DNA from: an uncultured Victivallales bacterium
GTDB taxonomy: Bacteria > Verrucomicrobiota > Lentisphaeria > Victivallales > UBA1829
Assembly (NCBI GenBank): GCA_934661375.1
Contig: CAKUJH010000002.1
Location: 62,001 to 126,000, forward strand
Reading direction: 5' to 3'
DNA: 64,000 bases
How positions within the stretch are numbered: position 1 is the stretch's first letter; the number at the start of each line of letters is the position of its first letter. The position numbers and the translations under genes are program-made. This document shows positions 9,331 through 17,544 of the stretch, piece by piece. The notes beneath the pieces were generated by a model that worked only from the letters and a program-made list of their open reading frames with translations, was not told the origin of the DNA and searched no databases.

Positions 9331-9358
9331 AATATAGCAGAGTTTATGCTTTACGCAA
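9331..9358 (-). promoter_or_regulatory. Predicted promoter of the aldolase-led operon
   Basis: On the minus strand, TTGCGT (9353-9358), a 16-base spacer ending in TGC, and TATATT (9331-9336). The start codon lies about 120 bases downstream. Confidence 0.5.
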
Positions 9359-9452
9359 ATTTTAGGATGATAAAATTTTTTTGTGAAATGATAATTTATT
9401 GCTTTTGCCATCGCAAAAATTTCATCGGAATACACTTTTCACACAGAAATAC

Positions 9453-9480
9453 TTGACAAATATTGAGAAACGGTTAAATT
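9453..9480 (+). promoter_or_regulatory. Predicted promoter of the AraC-type regulator
   Basis: TTGACA (9453-9458) is followed after 16 bases by TAAATT (9475-9480). The regulator's ATG is at 9536. An alternative -10 box (TATATT, 9480-9485) would leave a spacer that is too long. Confidence 0.45.
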
Positions 9481-9535
9481 ATATTGGGAAATTCATTCGC
9501 AACATTCGCTGAAATATAAAAAGTGAAGCTGAATC

Positions 9536-10435
9536 ATGAGCGTAAGAGGACATCTGGAAGAGAATGTTTGGAACAATCTGAGGGATTTGCTGGCGGAATA
9601 TGCCAATCAGGGAATGGGATTGCCCTCTATTCCGATCCAGCTTCCCAGTGAACTCAAATTTTATATTCGCGACAGTGTCTCCTATTTGACAAAACGGCAG
9701 ATCATGAGGCCGTATTATCTGTTGATTTTCGGAATCAGGGGAGAGCAGCATTTTCAGGTGGAAGATCAGGAAATAATCTTGCAGCCTGGTGAATTGTTCA
9801 TACTTCTGCCGTTCACTCGGCATAATTTTTTTACCAGTCCCCATTTCCCGGCACGGGCCTTGTTCATCTCCTTCGTATCTCAGGAGCAGGACAGCAGACT
9901 TGATTCCATCTGCGAGACGACATTGAAACTGCGCCGCCGTGAAGTCCAGGCGCTGCGTACCTGTGCCTTGATGAGCGGAAAAGCTTTTCAGAAGGATGCC
10001 GGATACGGACAGGAGTGCGTGATGGCGTTCATGCTGTTCCTATTCAGTCTGATCCGTCGATTTTCTCCTGACACGCCGGCTTGCAAGTTGGAGAAAAATG
10101 CTCTGCCCAGAAAAATTGAGCTTATGAGACAGATCATTTCCATCGTTCACAAAAAAACGGATGCGAAACTGTCCGTCAAAACAATCGCCCAGCAGGTTCA
10201 TCTTTCAGAAATCAGAGTCAGACAAATTTTCAAGGAACAGATGAAGTGCCCCATCGGCACTTATATACGGGGACAAGCATTGACGAGGGCTCTTTTCCTG
10301 GCAAGATCAACAGGCTTGTCCTTTTCGGAGATTGCTCAGCGGGTCGGGTATACCAACAGCGGAGCAATGGCAACAGCCATCCGGCGTGAAACCGGAAAAA
10401 ATCTCAGGGATATACGCCGTGAAAATCAAGATTAA
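9536..10435 (+). CDS. AraC-family transcriptional regulator
   Basis: This 299-residue regulator has an N-terminal cupin-like sensor (about residues 45-105, with FQVEDQEIILQPGELFIL) and a C-terminal double helix-turn-helix (about 205-297). The first HTH is around LSVKTIAQQVHLSEIRVRQI. The second contains FSEIAQRVGYTNSGAMATAI, where the usual S-x-F-x-R-x-F is poorly kept. It is transcribed divergently from the aldolase/glycosidase locus and upstream of the oxidoreductase gene, so it most likely senses a sugar and activates one or both. The ligand is unknown. Confidence 0.9.
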   Translation: MSVRGHLEENVWNNLRDLLAEYANQGMGLPSIPIQLPSELKFYIRDSVSYLTKRQIMRPYYLLIFGIRGEQHFQVEDQEIILQPGELFILLPFTRHNFFTSPHFPARALFISFVSQEQDSRLDSICETTLKLRRREVQALRTCALMSGKAFQKDAGYGQECVMAFMLFLFSLIRRFSPDTPACKLEKNALPRKIELMRQIISIVHKKTDAKLSVKTIAQQVHLSEIRVRQIFKEQMKCPIGTYIRGQALTRALFLARSTGLSFSEIAQRVGYTNSGAMATAIRRETGKNLRDIRRENQD

Positions 10436-10513
10436 AGTGAAAAGTTTTTCCCGCAGGGATAGAAGAATATGCTATAATTATCACTTCTCAAATGTTTATT
10501 ATCATCTTAGGGT

Positions 10514-10542
10514 TTGTCATGGAACATAATGTCAGCTATATT
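10514..10542 (+). promoter_or_regulatory. Predicted promoter of the Gfo/Idh/MocA gene
   Basis: TTGTCA (10514-10519), 17-base spacer, TATATT (10537-10542), followed by a leader of about 100 bases before the ATG at 10642. A second TATAAT at 10473-10478 lacks a good -35 box. Confidence 0.5.
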
Positions 10543-10641
10543 ATTAGGAAAATCGAAAAAGCGAAAGACAATTGTTTCCCAATAGGCAACAGATTTGTGC
10601 GATCGCCGGAAAAAAACTAATCCAAAAAAGGAGATGGTATC

Positions 10642-11982
10642 ATGACAAAAAAACGTTATGCAGTCGTTGGCACGGGGGGCAGGTCGGATATGTATATTTC
10701 CGCGCTTGCAGGGGGAGACTACAAGGAATATGCAGAACTGGTCGCGTTCTGCGATGTCAACCAGGGCCGCATGGACTACTACAATGAACGTATCGGGAAA
10801 AAATTCAACCATCCGGCCGTTCCGACCTATCTGTCGCAGGATTTCGACCGTATGATCGCCGAATGCAAGCCCGACACTGTGATCGTCACCACCATCGACC
10901 GGGCTCATCACAAATACGGCTGCCGCGCCATGGAACTGGGATGCGACGTCATCAGCGAAAAACCCATGACCGTCGATGTGGAAAAGTGCCAGCAGATCAT
11001 CGACACGCAGAAGAAGACCGGCAAACACTACACGGTCACCTTCAACTACCGCTACAGTCCCCGCAACACGAAAATCAAGGAATTGCTCAAAAGCGGCATC
11101 TGCGGTGAGATCACCAGCGTCAATTTCGAGTGGCTGCTCGACACCAGTCACGGTGCGGATTATTTCCGCCGCTGGCACCGCTGCAAACGCAATTCCGGCG
11201 GTCTCATGGTCCACAAGGCGACCCATCACTTCGACCTGGTCAACTGGTGGCTGGACTCTGTTCCGGTCAGCGTCTACGCCATGGGCGACCTCAAATTCTA
11301 CGGACGGGAAAACGCCGAGAAACGCGGCGTGACCGAGTTCTACCAGCGTGCAAAAGACAGCGAGATCGCCAAAAAAGATCCCTTTGCCTTCCGGCTGGAC
11401 AAGGACTTTACCGAATTCCTCCAGCGCCTCTATTTCGACAGCGAGAAATATGACGGCTACCAGCGGGACCAGAGCGTCTTCGGCGACGGCATCGACATCG
11501 AGGACAACATGAGTGTCATGGTCCGCTACAAAAACAACGTGGTCATGAACTACACCCTCTGCGCCCACTGTCCCTATGAAGGCTACCGCATCTGCTTCAA
11601 CGGAACCAAGGGGCGTCTGGAATTCTATGTCGTCGAACGCGGCGTGACCCAGCTGCACGAGGATTTCAGCACCTTCGGCAACCGTGAAGATGCCGAGACG
11701 GAAGGACAGGACCTGGACCGCAAGAAAATGGCTCCGGAAATCCTCTTCCAGCCGTTCTGGGGCAAACCGGTCGTCTACACCTATGACAATTCGATCAAGA
11801 GCGGTCACGGCGGCGGCGATATCCGCTTAATGAACAATCTCTTCATCGGTGTCAAAGACGATCCCCTGGGACATGCCGCCGACTTCACCGATGGCGCTAT
11901 GTCCATTCTTACCGGTATCGGAGCCAACATTTCCATGCGCACCGGCGAACCGGTCAAAGTTCAGGAGTTGATTCACTTCTGA
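10642..11982 (+). CDS. Gfo/Idh/MocA-family NAD(P)-dependent oxidoreductase
   Basis: The protein has 446 residues. The N-terminal Rossmann fold starts at RYAVVGTGGR, and the family's EKP motif is visible at residues 106-108 (SEKPMTVD). The C-terminal alpha/beta domain contains GGLMVHKATHHFDLVNWW, with the His residues expected near the sugar. Family members oxidise or reduce sugars, inositols and sugar acids with NAD(P). AGGAGATGG lies just before the ATG, and a strong terminator follows the stop. It stands alone as a single-gene unit next to the AraC-type regulator. The substrate cannot be assigned. Confidence 0.9.
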   Translation: MTKKRYAVVGTGGRSDMYISALAGGDYKEYAELVAFCDVNQGRMDYYNERIGKKFNHPAVPTYLSQDFDRMIAECKPDTVIVTTIDRAHHKYGCRAMELGCDVISEKPMTVDVEKCQQIIDTQKKTGKHYTVTFNYRYSPRNTKIKELLKSGICGEITSVNFEWLLDTSHGADYFRRWHRCKRNSGGLMVHKATHHFDLVNWWLDSVPVSVYAMGDLKFYGRENAEKRGVTEFYQRAKDSEIAKKDPFAFRLDKDFTEFLQRLYFDSEKYDGYQRDQSVFGDGIDIEDNMSVMVRYKNNVVMNYTLCAHCPYEGYRICFNGTKGRLEFYVVERGVTQLHEDFSTFGNREDAETEGQDLDRKKMAPEILFQPFWGKPVVYTYDNSIKSGHGGGDIRLMNNLFIGVKDDPLGHAADFTDGAMSILTGIGANISMRTGEPVKVQELIHF

Positions 11983-11998
11983 TTTTTTACGCAAGAAT

Positions 11999-12045
11999 CA
12001 AGCAGGAGATTTCCCCGATGAGGAGCGATCTCCTGCTTGTTTTTT
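11999..12045 (+). terminator. Rho-independent terminator after the Gfo/Idh/MocA gene
   Basis: CAAGCAGGAGAT (11999-12010) pairs perfectly with ATCTCCTGCTTG (12028-12039), followed by six T. Confidence 0.85.
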
Positions 12046-12068
12046 CCCGTAACGAGCATAATATCAAG

Positions 12069-12296
12069 TTATCGCTTATTCGTTCTTCTTTCCGCATTCA
12101 TTTCTTCTGCGAATTGTTCCAGTTCGGTGCTGTCGATCGTGCCGAGTTTCTTCAGTCGGATGATCGCGGGAGAGTCGCCCGGCTGGATTTTCATGTAATC
12201 TTCCAGGGCTGGTTTTGCTGTCGGTGTTGGAGTGAATTCGGTTTGTTTTGGCTTCCGGATTGATTTCTGGATCGGGACATCGTTTCCCTTGTGCAT
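12069..12296 (-). CDS. Small hypothetical protein, possibly a gene remnant
   Basis: This is a 75-residue frame starting at the ATG ending at 12296; a GTG extension to 12389 runs into a repeat. The sequence is charged and ends KLGTIDSTELEQFAEEMNAE. Codon use (CTG, CCG, ATC, GAA) resembles that of neighbouring genes, which argues that it is or was coding. No ribosome site precedes the ATG and I recognise no family. A Thr/Pro-rich stretch (TEFTPTPTAKPA) precedes the helical C-terminus. It may be the surviving 3' end of a larger gene in a decayed region. Confidence 0.3.
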   Translation of the reverse strand: MHKGNDVPIQKSIRKPKQTEFTPTPTAKPALEDYMKIQPGDSPAIIRLKKLGTIDSTELEQFAEEMNAERRTNKR

Positions 12297-12314
12297 CAAG
12301 GGGACGCAAGTTTG

Positions 12315-12545
12315 AAAAAAACTGACGACACATCGGTAATGTGACGGCGATGTGCAGAAGTCATACGGGATAAAATTCTCCGAAGACACATCGATATGCT
12401 AAAAAAAGAGGGGGCAAATTCGAAAAAAAACCGAAGACACATCGGTCATTTGAACTTAAAATCACCGGCAAAGCAGTTCCCCCGGAACACAGATTTTTCG
12501 AAGACCAAATACGGTCAGCGAACTGACGACACACCATTGTTCATA
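12315..12545. repeat. Degenerate dispersed repeat around GACGACACATCGG
   Basis: Four related units share a core like CTGACGACACATCGGT or CCGAAGACACATCGGT. The GACACA elements start at 12327, 12385, 12436 and 12528. Three are preceded by an A-run or by CCG/CTG. The first unit also carries CACATCG (12330-12336) and CGATGTG (12349-12355) as an inverted pair. The block lies in an 840-base stretch (11983-12822) with no confident gene other than the small frame at 12069-12296. Confidence 0.45.
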
Positions 12546-12636
12546 AATGGGCGACCATTTACTGGAGAATCAAAACTCGACGATGGATGAATTTTTATAA
12601 ATTACGTCATTTCATATGCTTACAGATTTCGGAATC

Positions 12637-12655
12637 GGTGTGACTCGGTCACACC
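12637..12655. repeat. Perfect short hairpin in a gene-poor stretch
   Basis: GGTGTGAC, a TCG loop, then GTCACACC. No T-run follows, so it is not an obvious terminator. A second inverted pair (CGGAGAATT near 12660 and AATTCTCCG near 12715) follows it. Otherwise 12546-12822 holds nothing I can identify. Confidence 0.4.
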
Positions 12656-12822
12656 GCAAACGGAGAATTTGGCGGATGATCGGCTTTTTTTATGCCGTCG
12701 AAAGACGAAACAGAGAATTCTCCGTTTTGGCGGATTTTACATAAATCCTTGCAATTCAGCCCTGAACAACGGAAATAAAAATTCCTGACGAGGTGATTTT
12801 TCCGGGGGAAATAAGAAGAAGG

Positions 12823-12898
<76 letters not shown>

Positions 12899-13018
12899 AT
12901 TCCATGTCGGTTCATGTAATTTAATTCAAATTCAGAAAAATACAATGCCGGACTCATTCTTTTTTTTGTAATTTCTCCGTTTTTTTCAAAAACGATGAGT
13001 TTTTAGTTAAATATTTAA

Positions 13019-13046
13019 TTGACTTTCATCCGGAGAATGCTATATT
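13019..13046 (+). promoter_or_regulatory. Predicted promoter of the zinc alcohol dehydrogenase
   Basis: TTGACT (13019-13024), 16-base spacer ending TGC, TATATT (13041-13046), 42 bases before the ATG. Confidence 0.6.
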
Positions 13047-13088
13047 GAACATACAGCAACCGTTATTTGCAGAAAGGAACAGGTTAAA

Positions 13089-14195
13089 ATGGCAGAACTT
13101 GCAAAACTGGCGTATTTGGTCAAGCCCGGTGAATTTGAATTCCGGGAGTACCCCATTCCCGAAATCGACGACGATCAGATCCTCATCAAAGTGGAAGGAT
13201 GCGGCGTCTGCGGAACCGATGGTCACGAATATAAACGCGACCCCTTCAATCTTTGCCCCGTCGTGCTGGGTCATGAAGGATCCGGCGAAATTGTCAAACT
13301 GGGAAAGAACATCAAAACCGACTCCGCCGGCAAGCCCGTCAAAATCGGCGACAAGCTGGTTACCTGCATCATCCCCTGCGGCAAATGCCCTGCCTGCAAA
13401 AACACTCCCGCCCGCACCAATCTGTGCGAAAGCTGCGGCGTGTATGGTCTTTTCCCGGATGATGAAGTGCATTTGAACGGATATTTCGCTTCCCACATGG
13501 TCATCCGCAAAGGATCGACTTTCTTCAATGTGACGGGCATGTCCCTGGATCAGCGTATGCTGATTGAACCTGCCGCTGTGGCTGTTCATGCTGTTGAACG
13601 CGCCAAAACGACCGGTCTGCTCAAATTCAACACCATCTGCCTGATTCAGGGCTGCGGACCGATCGGTCTGATGGTTATGTCGGTTCTCCGCACGATGGGT
13701 ATTGAAAATATCATCGCGCTGGACGGCAACGACAACCGTCTGGAAATCGCCAAAACTCTGGGTGCGTCCCACTGCTTCAATTTCACGAAGTTCGCTTCCA
13801 CCGACGACCTGATCAAGGAAGTCAAAGCGGTTACGGACGGTCTGGGCGCGGAATTCACCTTCCAGTGCACCGGCGTTCCTGCGGCTCATGCGACTGCATG
13901 GAAAACGGTCCGCCGCGGCGGCGGTCTGTGCGAAGTCGGATTCTTCCTGGACGGCGGCAACGCCTCCATCAATCCGCATTATGACCTGTGCAACAAGGAA
14001 GTTGCGGCGGTCGGCTCCTGGGTTTACACCCCGCAGGATTATCCGACGACTTTCGACTTCCTCCGTCGAGCCAAAGGCATCGGTCTGCCGGTGGAAAAAT
14101 TTGTGACGCATCATTTCCCGCTTTCCCAGATCAAGGAAGCGCTGGAAACCAACGTCCAGATGAAAGGTATCAAAGTCGCTGTCGTGGCTGATTGA
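13089..14195 (+). CDS. Zinc-dependent medium-chain alcohol/polyol dehydrogenase
   Basis: The 368-residue protein is a medium-chain dehydrogenase. Likely catalytic-zinc residues are Cys41 (GCGVCGTDGHE) with His61-Glu62 (LGHEGSGEIV). The structural-zinc lobe shows Cys97, Cys100, Cys103 and Cys113 (CGKCPACKN and TNLC), with the last spacing two residues longer than usual. The NAD(P) loop is GCGPIGLMV near residue 190. It probably oxidises a polyol or sugar alcohol such as sorbitol or threonine-like substrates. AAAGGAAC precedes the ATG. The gene stands alone between its own promoter and a terminator. Confidence 0.92.
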   Translation: MAELAKLAYLVKPGEFEFREYPIPEIDDDQILIKVEGCGVCGTDGHEYKRDPFNLCPVVLGHEGSGEIVKLGKNIKTDSAGKPVKIGDKLVTCIIPCGKCPACKNTPARTNLCESCGVYGLFPDDEVHLNGYFASHMVIRKGSTFFNVTGMSLDQRMLIEPAAVAVHAVERAKTTGLLKFNTICLIQGCGPIGLMVMSVLRTMGIENIIALDGNDNRLEIAKTLGASHCFNFTKFASTDDLIKEVKAVTDGLGAEFTFQCTGVPAAHATAWKTVRRGGGLCEVGFFLDGGNASINPHYDLCNKEVAAVGSWVYTPQDYPTTFDFLRRAKGIGLPVEKFVTHHFPLSQIKEALETNVQMKGIKVAVVAD

Positions 14196-14214
14196 TTCTG
14201 ATATTTTCCATTAC

Positions 14215-14259
14215 AAAAAAGCGGAAGATCTGTTTTTATGGGCAGTTCTTCCGCTTTTT
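14215..14259 (+). terminator. Rho-independent terminator after the alcohol dehydrogenase
   Basis: AAAAGCGGAAGA (to 14228) pairs with TCTTCCGCTTTT (14247-14258). A and T runs on both sides would let it work in both directions. Confidence 0.8.
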
Positions 14260-14273
14260 CATTGTCTTCTTCA

Positions 14274-14326
14274 AGATAAAAATGTTCCCAAAAGTTGGAC
14301 ACAACCTTTTGGGAACATTTTTATCT
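14274..14326. terminator. 21-base perfect inverted repeat between convergent genes
   Basis: The arms 14274-14294 and 14306-14326 are exact reverse complements around an 11-base loop. They contain ATGTTCCCAAAAG and CTTTTGGGAACAT. The site lies between the convergent dehydrogenase and GH106-like genes, so a minus-strand terminator is the simplest reading. The perfect length could also mark a transposon end or small repeat element. Confidence 0.55.
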
Positions 14327-14347
14327 GACGTTTTTTTTGATGCGAGT

Positions 14348-17300
14348 TTATCGGAAACGCAGCACCGGCGGTTTCAGCAGACCGCAGGGAACCAGCTGAC
14401 GGGTTTTGGATGTCCGATCCTTGAACTGGTCCGGTCCGGTCCAGGTGGGCCAGGGCGTTTCACAATAGAACGGACCCATGGCATTGCGGCGGCTGCCGTA
14501 CACGGTGATTTCCAGCCGGATTTTCCCAGCGGAAAGTTTCAGTCGGAACGGCGGCCAAGGCAGCAGCTGTTCTTTGTTTCCATTGATCCGGACACCGATC
14601 AGCACGCCGCGCCATTCGGGGAATTCCAGTTCCGCACCGTTTTCCGGCACTTCGATTTCCCGCGAATACGTGATGTCCGCCGCGTAATACGGGAATCCCT
14701 GCTGCGTCCAGTCTCCGACGGCAAGGGTATCCGGCTGCTGGACCAGCGTATCGTTCCGGACGCCGAAATCTCCCAGCAGGAACATGGATTCCAATCCCGG
14801 CAGATTTTCATGATACTTGCCGCGCAGAATCAGCCGGTTGTCACCTTGGTGCAGACGTTCCGACGGAATTTTCAGACATTGCAGAGCCCGGTCGCACCAC
14901 CAGCGTTCAATCTTGATTTCCAGCGGTTTACCGTTGAGTTCGAAAGTATAGAATTCGGGACGTTCCACAGCCAGCAGACAGTCTGTTTCCGGAAGTTCTT
15001 CCACGTTGATATGGTACGTCAGTTCCAGATCCAGCACTTTTTCCGGAGCCGTCTGTTTCCGGAGCCACGGCTGCACCATCGCTCCGCCGCGCGGTTCTTT
15101 GCCGAGCAGTTTCCGCAGATTGTCATCCAGGGTAAGAATGAATTCATTTTTGCCGGATTCCCCGTTTTTCACTTGCCAGTCCGCATGATCCAGCACCAGC
15201 ACATTGGGCTCATTCAGCGTGTATGACCAGCCGTCGGATGGCAGTTTTCTGCTGCGGGACGGCTGCGTTCTTTCCGGTCGCGGCTGAACTCCTTCGGGAC
15301 GTTCCGGCGTAACCAGATAGAGCCGGGAAGCCAGCGGCTCGAAAGATGTGGTGAAACGGTAGTGTCCATCGGCATAGACAGCCGGGACCTCATAGATGCT
15401 GCCGTCCGCCGGATTCAGTTCATAGACATTGCCGCGTTCCGGAATATTCAGATCGATGGTTGCGCGCGGGAACCGCAGCTTGCGGTCGCGGACCAGGCAG
15501 TTTTCAAATATGTTGTCTGAAAAACGGACACCGTAATTGCACAGAAAGACGGTGAACGCCGCCCCTGTATCGGCAAGACGGGTCAGAACCGGTGCAGCCT
15601 GTTTGCCGTCCGGCAGACATACGGACACCCGGCGAACCAGCGGTGCCAGAAATTTCACTGCATCCGCAAAAACGGTTTTCCGGAATTTTGCAAAAATTTC
15701 TGCCGGCAGACTGGAAAGTTCACCGTCCAGATACACCGGCGCACTGCCGAGATACAGCACGGTTCCGCCGTTTTCAGCAAATTGCCGCAGCAGTTCCAGG
15801 GTGGTGGCGCGGATCGTGCGCAGTTCGGGAATCAGTACTGCCTTATAGCCGGCACGGTTGATGCGGAACAGACAGCCTTCCGTTCTGCCGTGACGGGAAA
15901 TCACTTCTTCTTCGCCGAAATCAAAATCAAGCTTCTGTTCCAGCAGACGATTGGTCAGCGAGGCAAAACGATGGTTTGCCGCTTTCAAAGTTTTGGCAAG
16001 ATTGCAGGGATCAATTTCCATCCAGGCGGATTCAATCGGATGAATGACCAGAAGATCGCGGACTTCCTCCCCTTCGCTCAATACGGCACCGAGACGTCCG
16101 AAGTAGTCTTCGACGACCGGATATTTTCCGTACCAGGACGACTGATAGGAAATGCTTGCGGGATAATCGCGTTTCGCTTCGGCTTCCGCGGAATACCATG
16201 CCAGATGCTGACAGCGGAAATTGATGCCGAGCGCATACTGCCAGTCGCCCAGTGCCTTGTGTCCCATGAACGGGAAATCCCAGCCGGTGCAGCCGTAGGT
16301 TTCCGACAGTCTCCATTTGTGTCCGAACTGGTGCGCCATCGACGTGCATTGTTTCACCGTGTTGAAAATTCCCCAGTGTTCGGTGAGCAGGTCAATGCCC
16401 GGCATCTGCATATATTCATAGAACCGCATGGCGGAACCGACTTCCAGTGTCTGCAGCAGATTGTCTTCCAGCAGGACATGACCCGTCATGGCGATATTGT
16501 GCCTGCCGCACCACTCGCCGATCCCACGCGAAAAAGCCTGCACGAAAAGTTCGGCGGACAGATCATAAAACCGCATTCGCGCGGCTGAAATTTTCCGGAC
16601 GGACGGGAAAAAGATTTCCGGCAGTTCGTCACAGGCATCCCGACCGTATTTCTCCCGGTATTTTTCCGGCAGGGCAGGGGTCCACTGCATCTGATAATAC
16701 TGATGTGCGCAATGAGTGAAATTCGGTTCATCCGTGAAAATGGCGGGAACCGTTTTGCCGAATTCACTGCCGATTTCACGATAATAAGCCTCATGGGTCA
16801 CTTCGATGAATTTCTGTACTGCTTCCGGATTCATGGTGTCCAGATACGTTTCGCCGTTGAACCAGGAAAATTTCGGGGACAGCACATCCGCAAAGCGCAG
16901 CAGTTTATGTCCTTTGGCGGTTTTGAACGATTTGGGAGAATCCAGCCGCTGCGGCGAACGGACTTTCCGTTCTGTTCCCTGTCCGGAAACCTTGACGTCA
17001 AACCAGGCGAGAGTCTGCCCGTTTTTTTCTGCCGTTTCAGCATCTTCTGTCCGGTCGAAAAATTCTGCGATACAGAAATGCATTTTGTAACGGTCATCGC
17101 GTGTAACCAGTGAACCCGCCGCACCGGACGGCCAGCGGTCTTCGTCATACAGATTGGCTTCCATGTCCAGTTTTTTCGCTTCGGCGACACTCCGTTTGAT
17201 GCAGTCAAACCATTTGCGGCTCAGATAAGCAGTATTCAAGCCCACCCGCGCATGCATGAAAAAACCGCCGAACCCCATTTTTTTGAAAATACCGATCTGC

Positions 17301-17401
17301 CGAACCAGTTCTTCTTCGTCCAGTTCAGCATTCCATGCCCAGAACGGCACACCGCGGAAATGAGATCCCGGCGACTGAAAATTGCGCATCATTTCTTTCA
17401 T
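14348..17401 (-). CDS. GH106-like alpha-L-rhamnosidase family protein
   Basis: A large protein of 1017 residues. The start FRGVPFWAWNAELDEEEL, then GFGGFFMHARVGL and ANLYDEDRWPSGAAGSLV, match the N-terminal barrel signatures of GH106-like proteins. The C-terminal third has beta-sandwich segments (YTLNEPNVLVLDHADW, LRGKYHENLPG) typical of the galactose-binding-like domain there. GH106 enzymes remove terminal alpha-L-rhamnose. No signal peptide is seen, unusual for a polysaccharide-attacking enzyme, so it probably works on imported oligosaccharides. AGGAGA nine bases upstream supports the ATG. Rhamnose would fit the keto-deoxy-acid aldolase nearby, but this link is inference. Confidence 0.8.
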   Translation of the reverse strand: MKEMMRNFQSPGSHFRGVPFWAWNAELDEEELVRQIGIFKKMGFGGFFMHARVGLNTAYLSRKWFDCIKRSVAEAKKLDMEANLYDEDRWPSGAAGSLVTRDDRYKMHFCIAEFFDRTEDAETAEKNGQTLAWFDVKVSGQGTERKVRSPQRLDSPKSFKTAKGHKLLRFADVLSPKFSWFNGETYLDTMNPEAVQKFIEVTHEAYYREIGSEFGKTVPAIFTDEPNFTHCAHQYYQMQWTPALPEKYREKYGRDACDELPEIFFPSVRKISAARMRFYDLSAELFVQAFSRGIGEWCGRHNIAMTGHVLLEDNLLQTLEVGSAMRFYEYMQMPGIDLLTEHWGIFNTVKQCTSMAHQFGHKWRLSETYGCTGWDFPFMGHKALGDWQYALGINFRCQHLAWYSAEAEAKRDYPASISYQSSWYGKYPVVEDYFGRLGAVLSEGEEVRDLLVIHPIESAWMEIDPCNLAKTLKAANHRFASLTNRLLEQKLDFDFGEEEVISRHGRTEGCLFRINRAGYKAVLIPELRTIRATTLELLRQFAENGGTVLYLGSAPVYLDGELSSLPAEIFAKFRKTVFADAVKFLAPLVRRVSVCLPDGKQAAPVLTRLADTGAAFTVFLCNYGVRFSDNIFENCLVRDRKLRFPRATIDLNIPERGNVYELNPADGSIYEVPAVYADGHYRFTTSFEPLASRLYLVTPERPEGVQPRPERTQPSRSRKLPSDGWSYTLNEPNVLVLDHADWQVKNGESGKNEFILTLDDNLRKLLGKEPRGGAMVQPWLRKQTAPEKVLDLELTYHINVEELPETDCLLAVERPEFYTFELNGKPLEIKIERWWCDRALQCLKIPSERLHQGDNRLILRGKYHENLPGLESMFLLGDFGVRNDTLVQQPDTLAVGDWTQQGFPYYAADITYSREIEVPENGAELEFPEWRGVLIGVRINGNKEQLLPWPPFRLKLSAGKIRLEITVYGSRRNAMGPFYCETPWPTWTGPDQFKDRTSKTRQLVPCGLLKPPVLRFR

Positions 17402-17544
17402 AAAACTGTTTCTCCTGATAAGGTTGCAGTTGCATTTCCAATTCCTTCCGCTGCCTACTATAAATGCTTTTCAGAAGAAAACCTTAACCTTTTGCAGAAA
17501 AAATCAGCATTATCTGTCAAAAGACTGCAATTCCGGCGAAGAAA

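Noticed and set aside
10507..11808. Open frame of 433 codons on the minus strand
   Set aside because: It is antisense to the Gfo/Idh/MocA gene and has no ribosome site or recognisable motif.
12315..12545. CRISPR array
   Set aside because: Units are degenerate, spacing is irregular (58, 51 and 92 bases), and no cas gene is in the window.
12396..12590. Open frame of 64 codons on the plus strand
   Set aside because: It consists of the dispersed repeats, is rich in Lys and Asn by chance, and has no ribosome site.
13026..14114. Open frame of 362 codons on the minus strand
   Set aside because: It lies antisense to the zinc alcohol dehydrogenase, which has all its metal ligands.
14274..14326. Insertion-sequence end
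   Set aside because: No transposase, target duplication or second copy is visible, so a terminator is the simpler reading.
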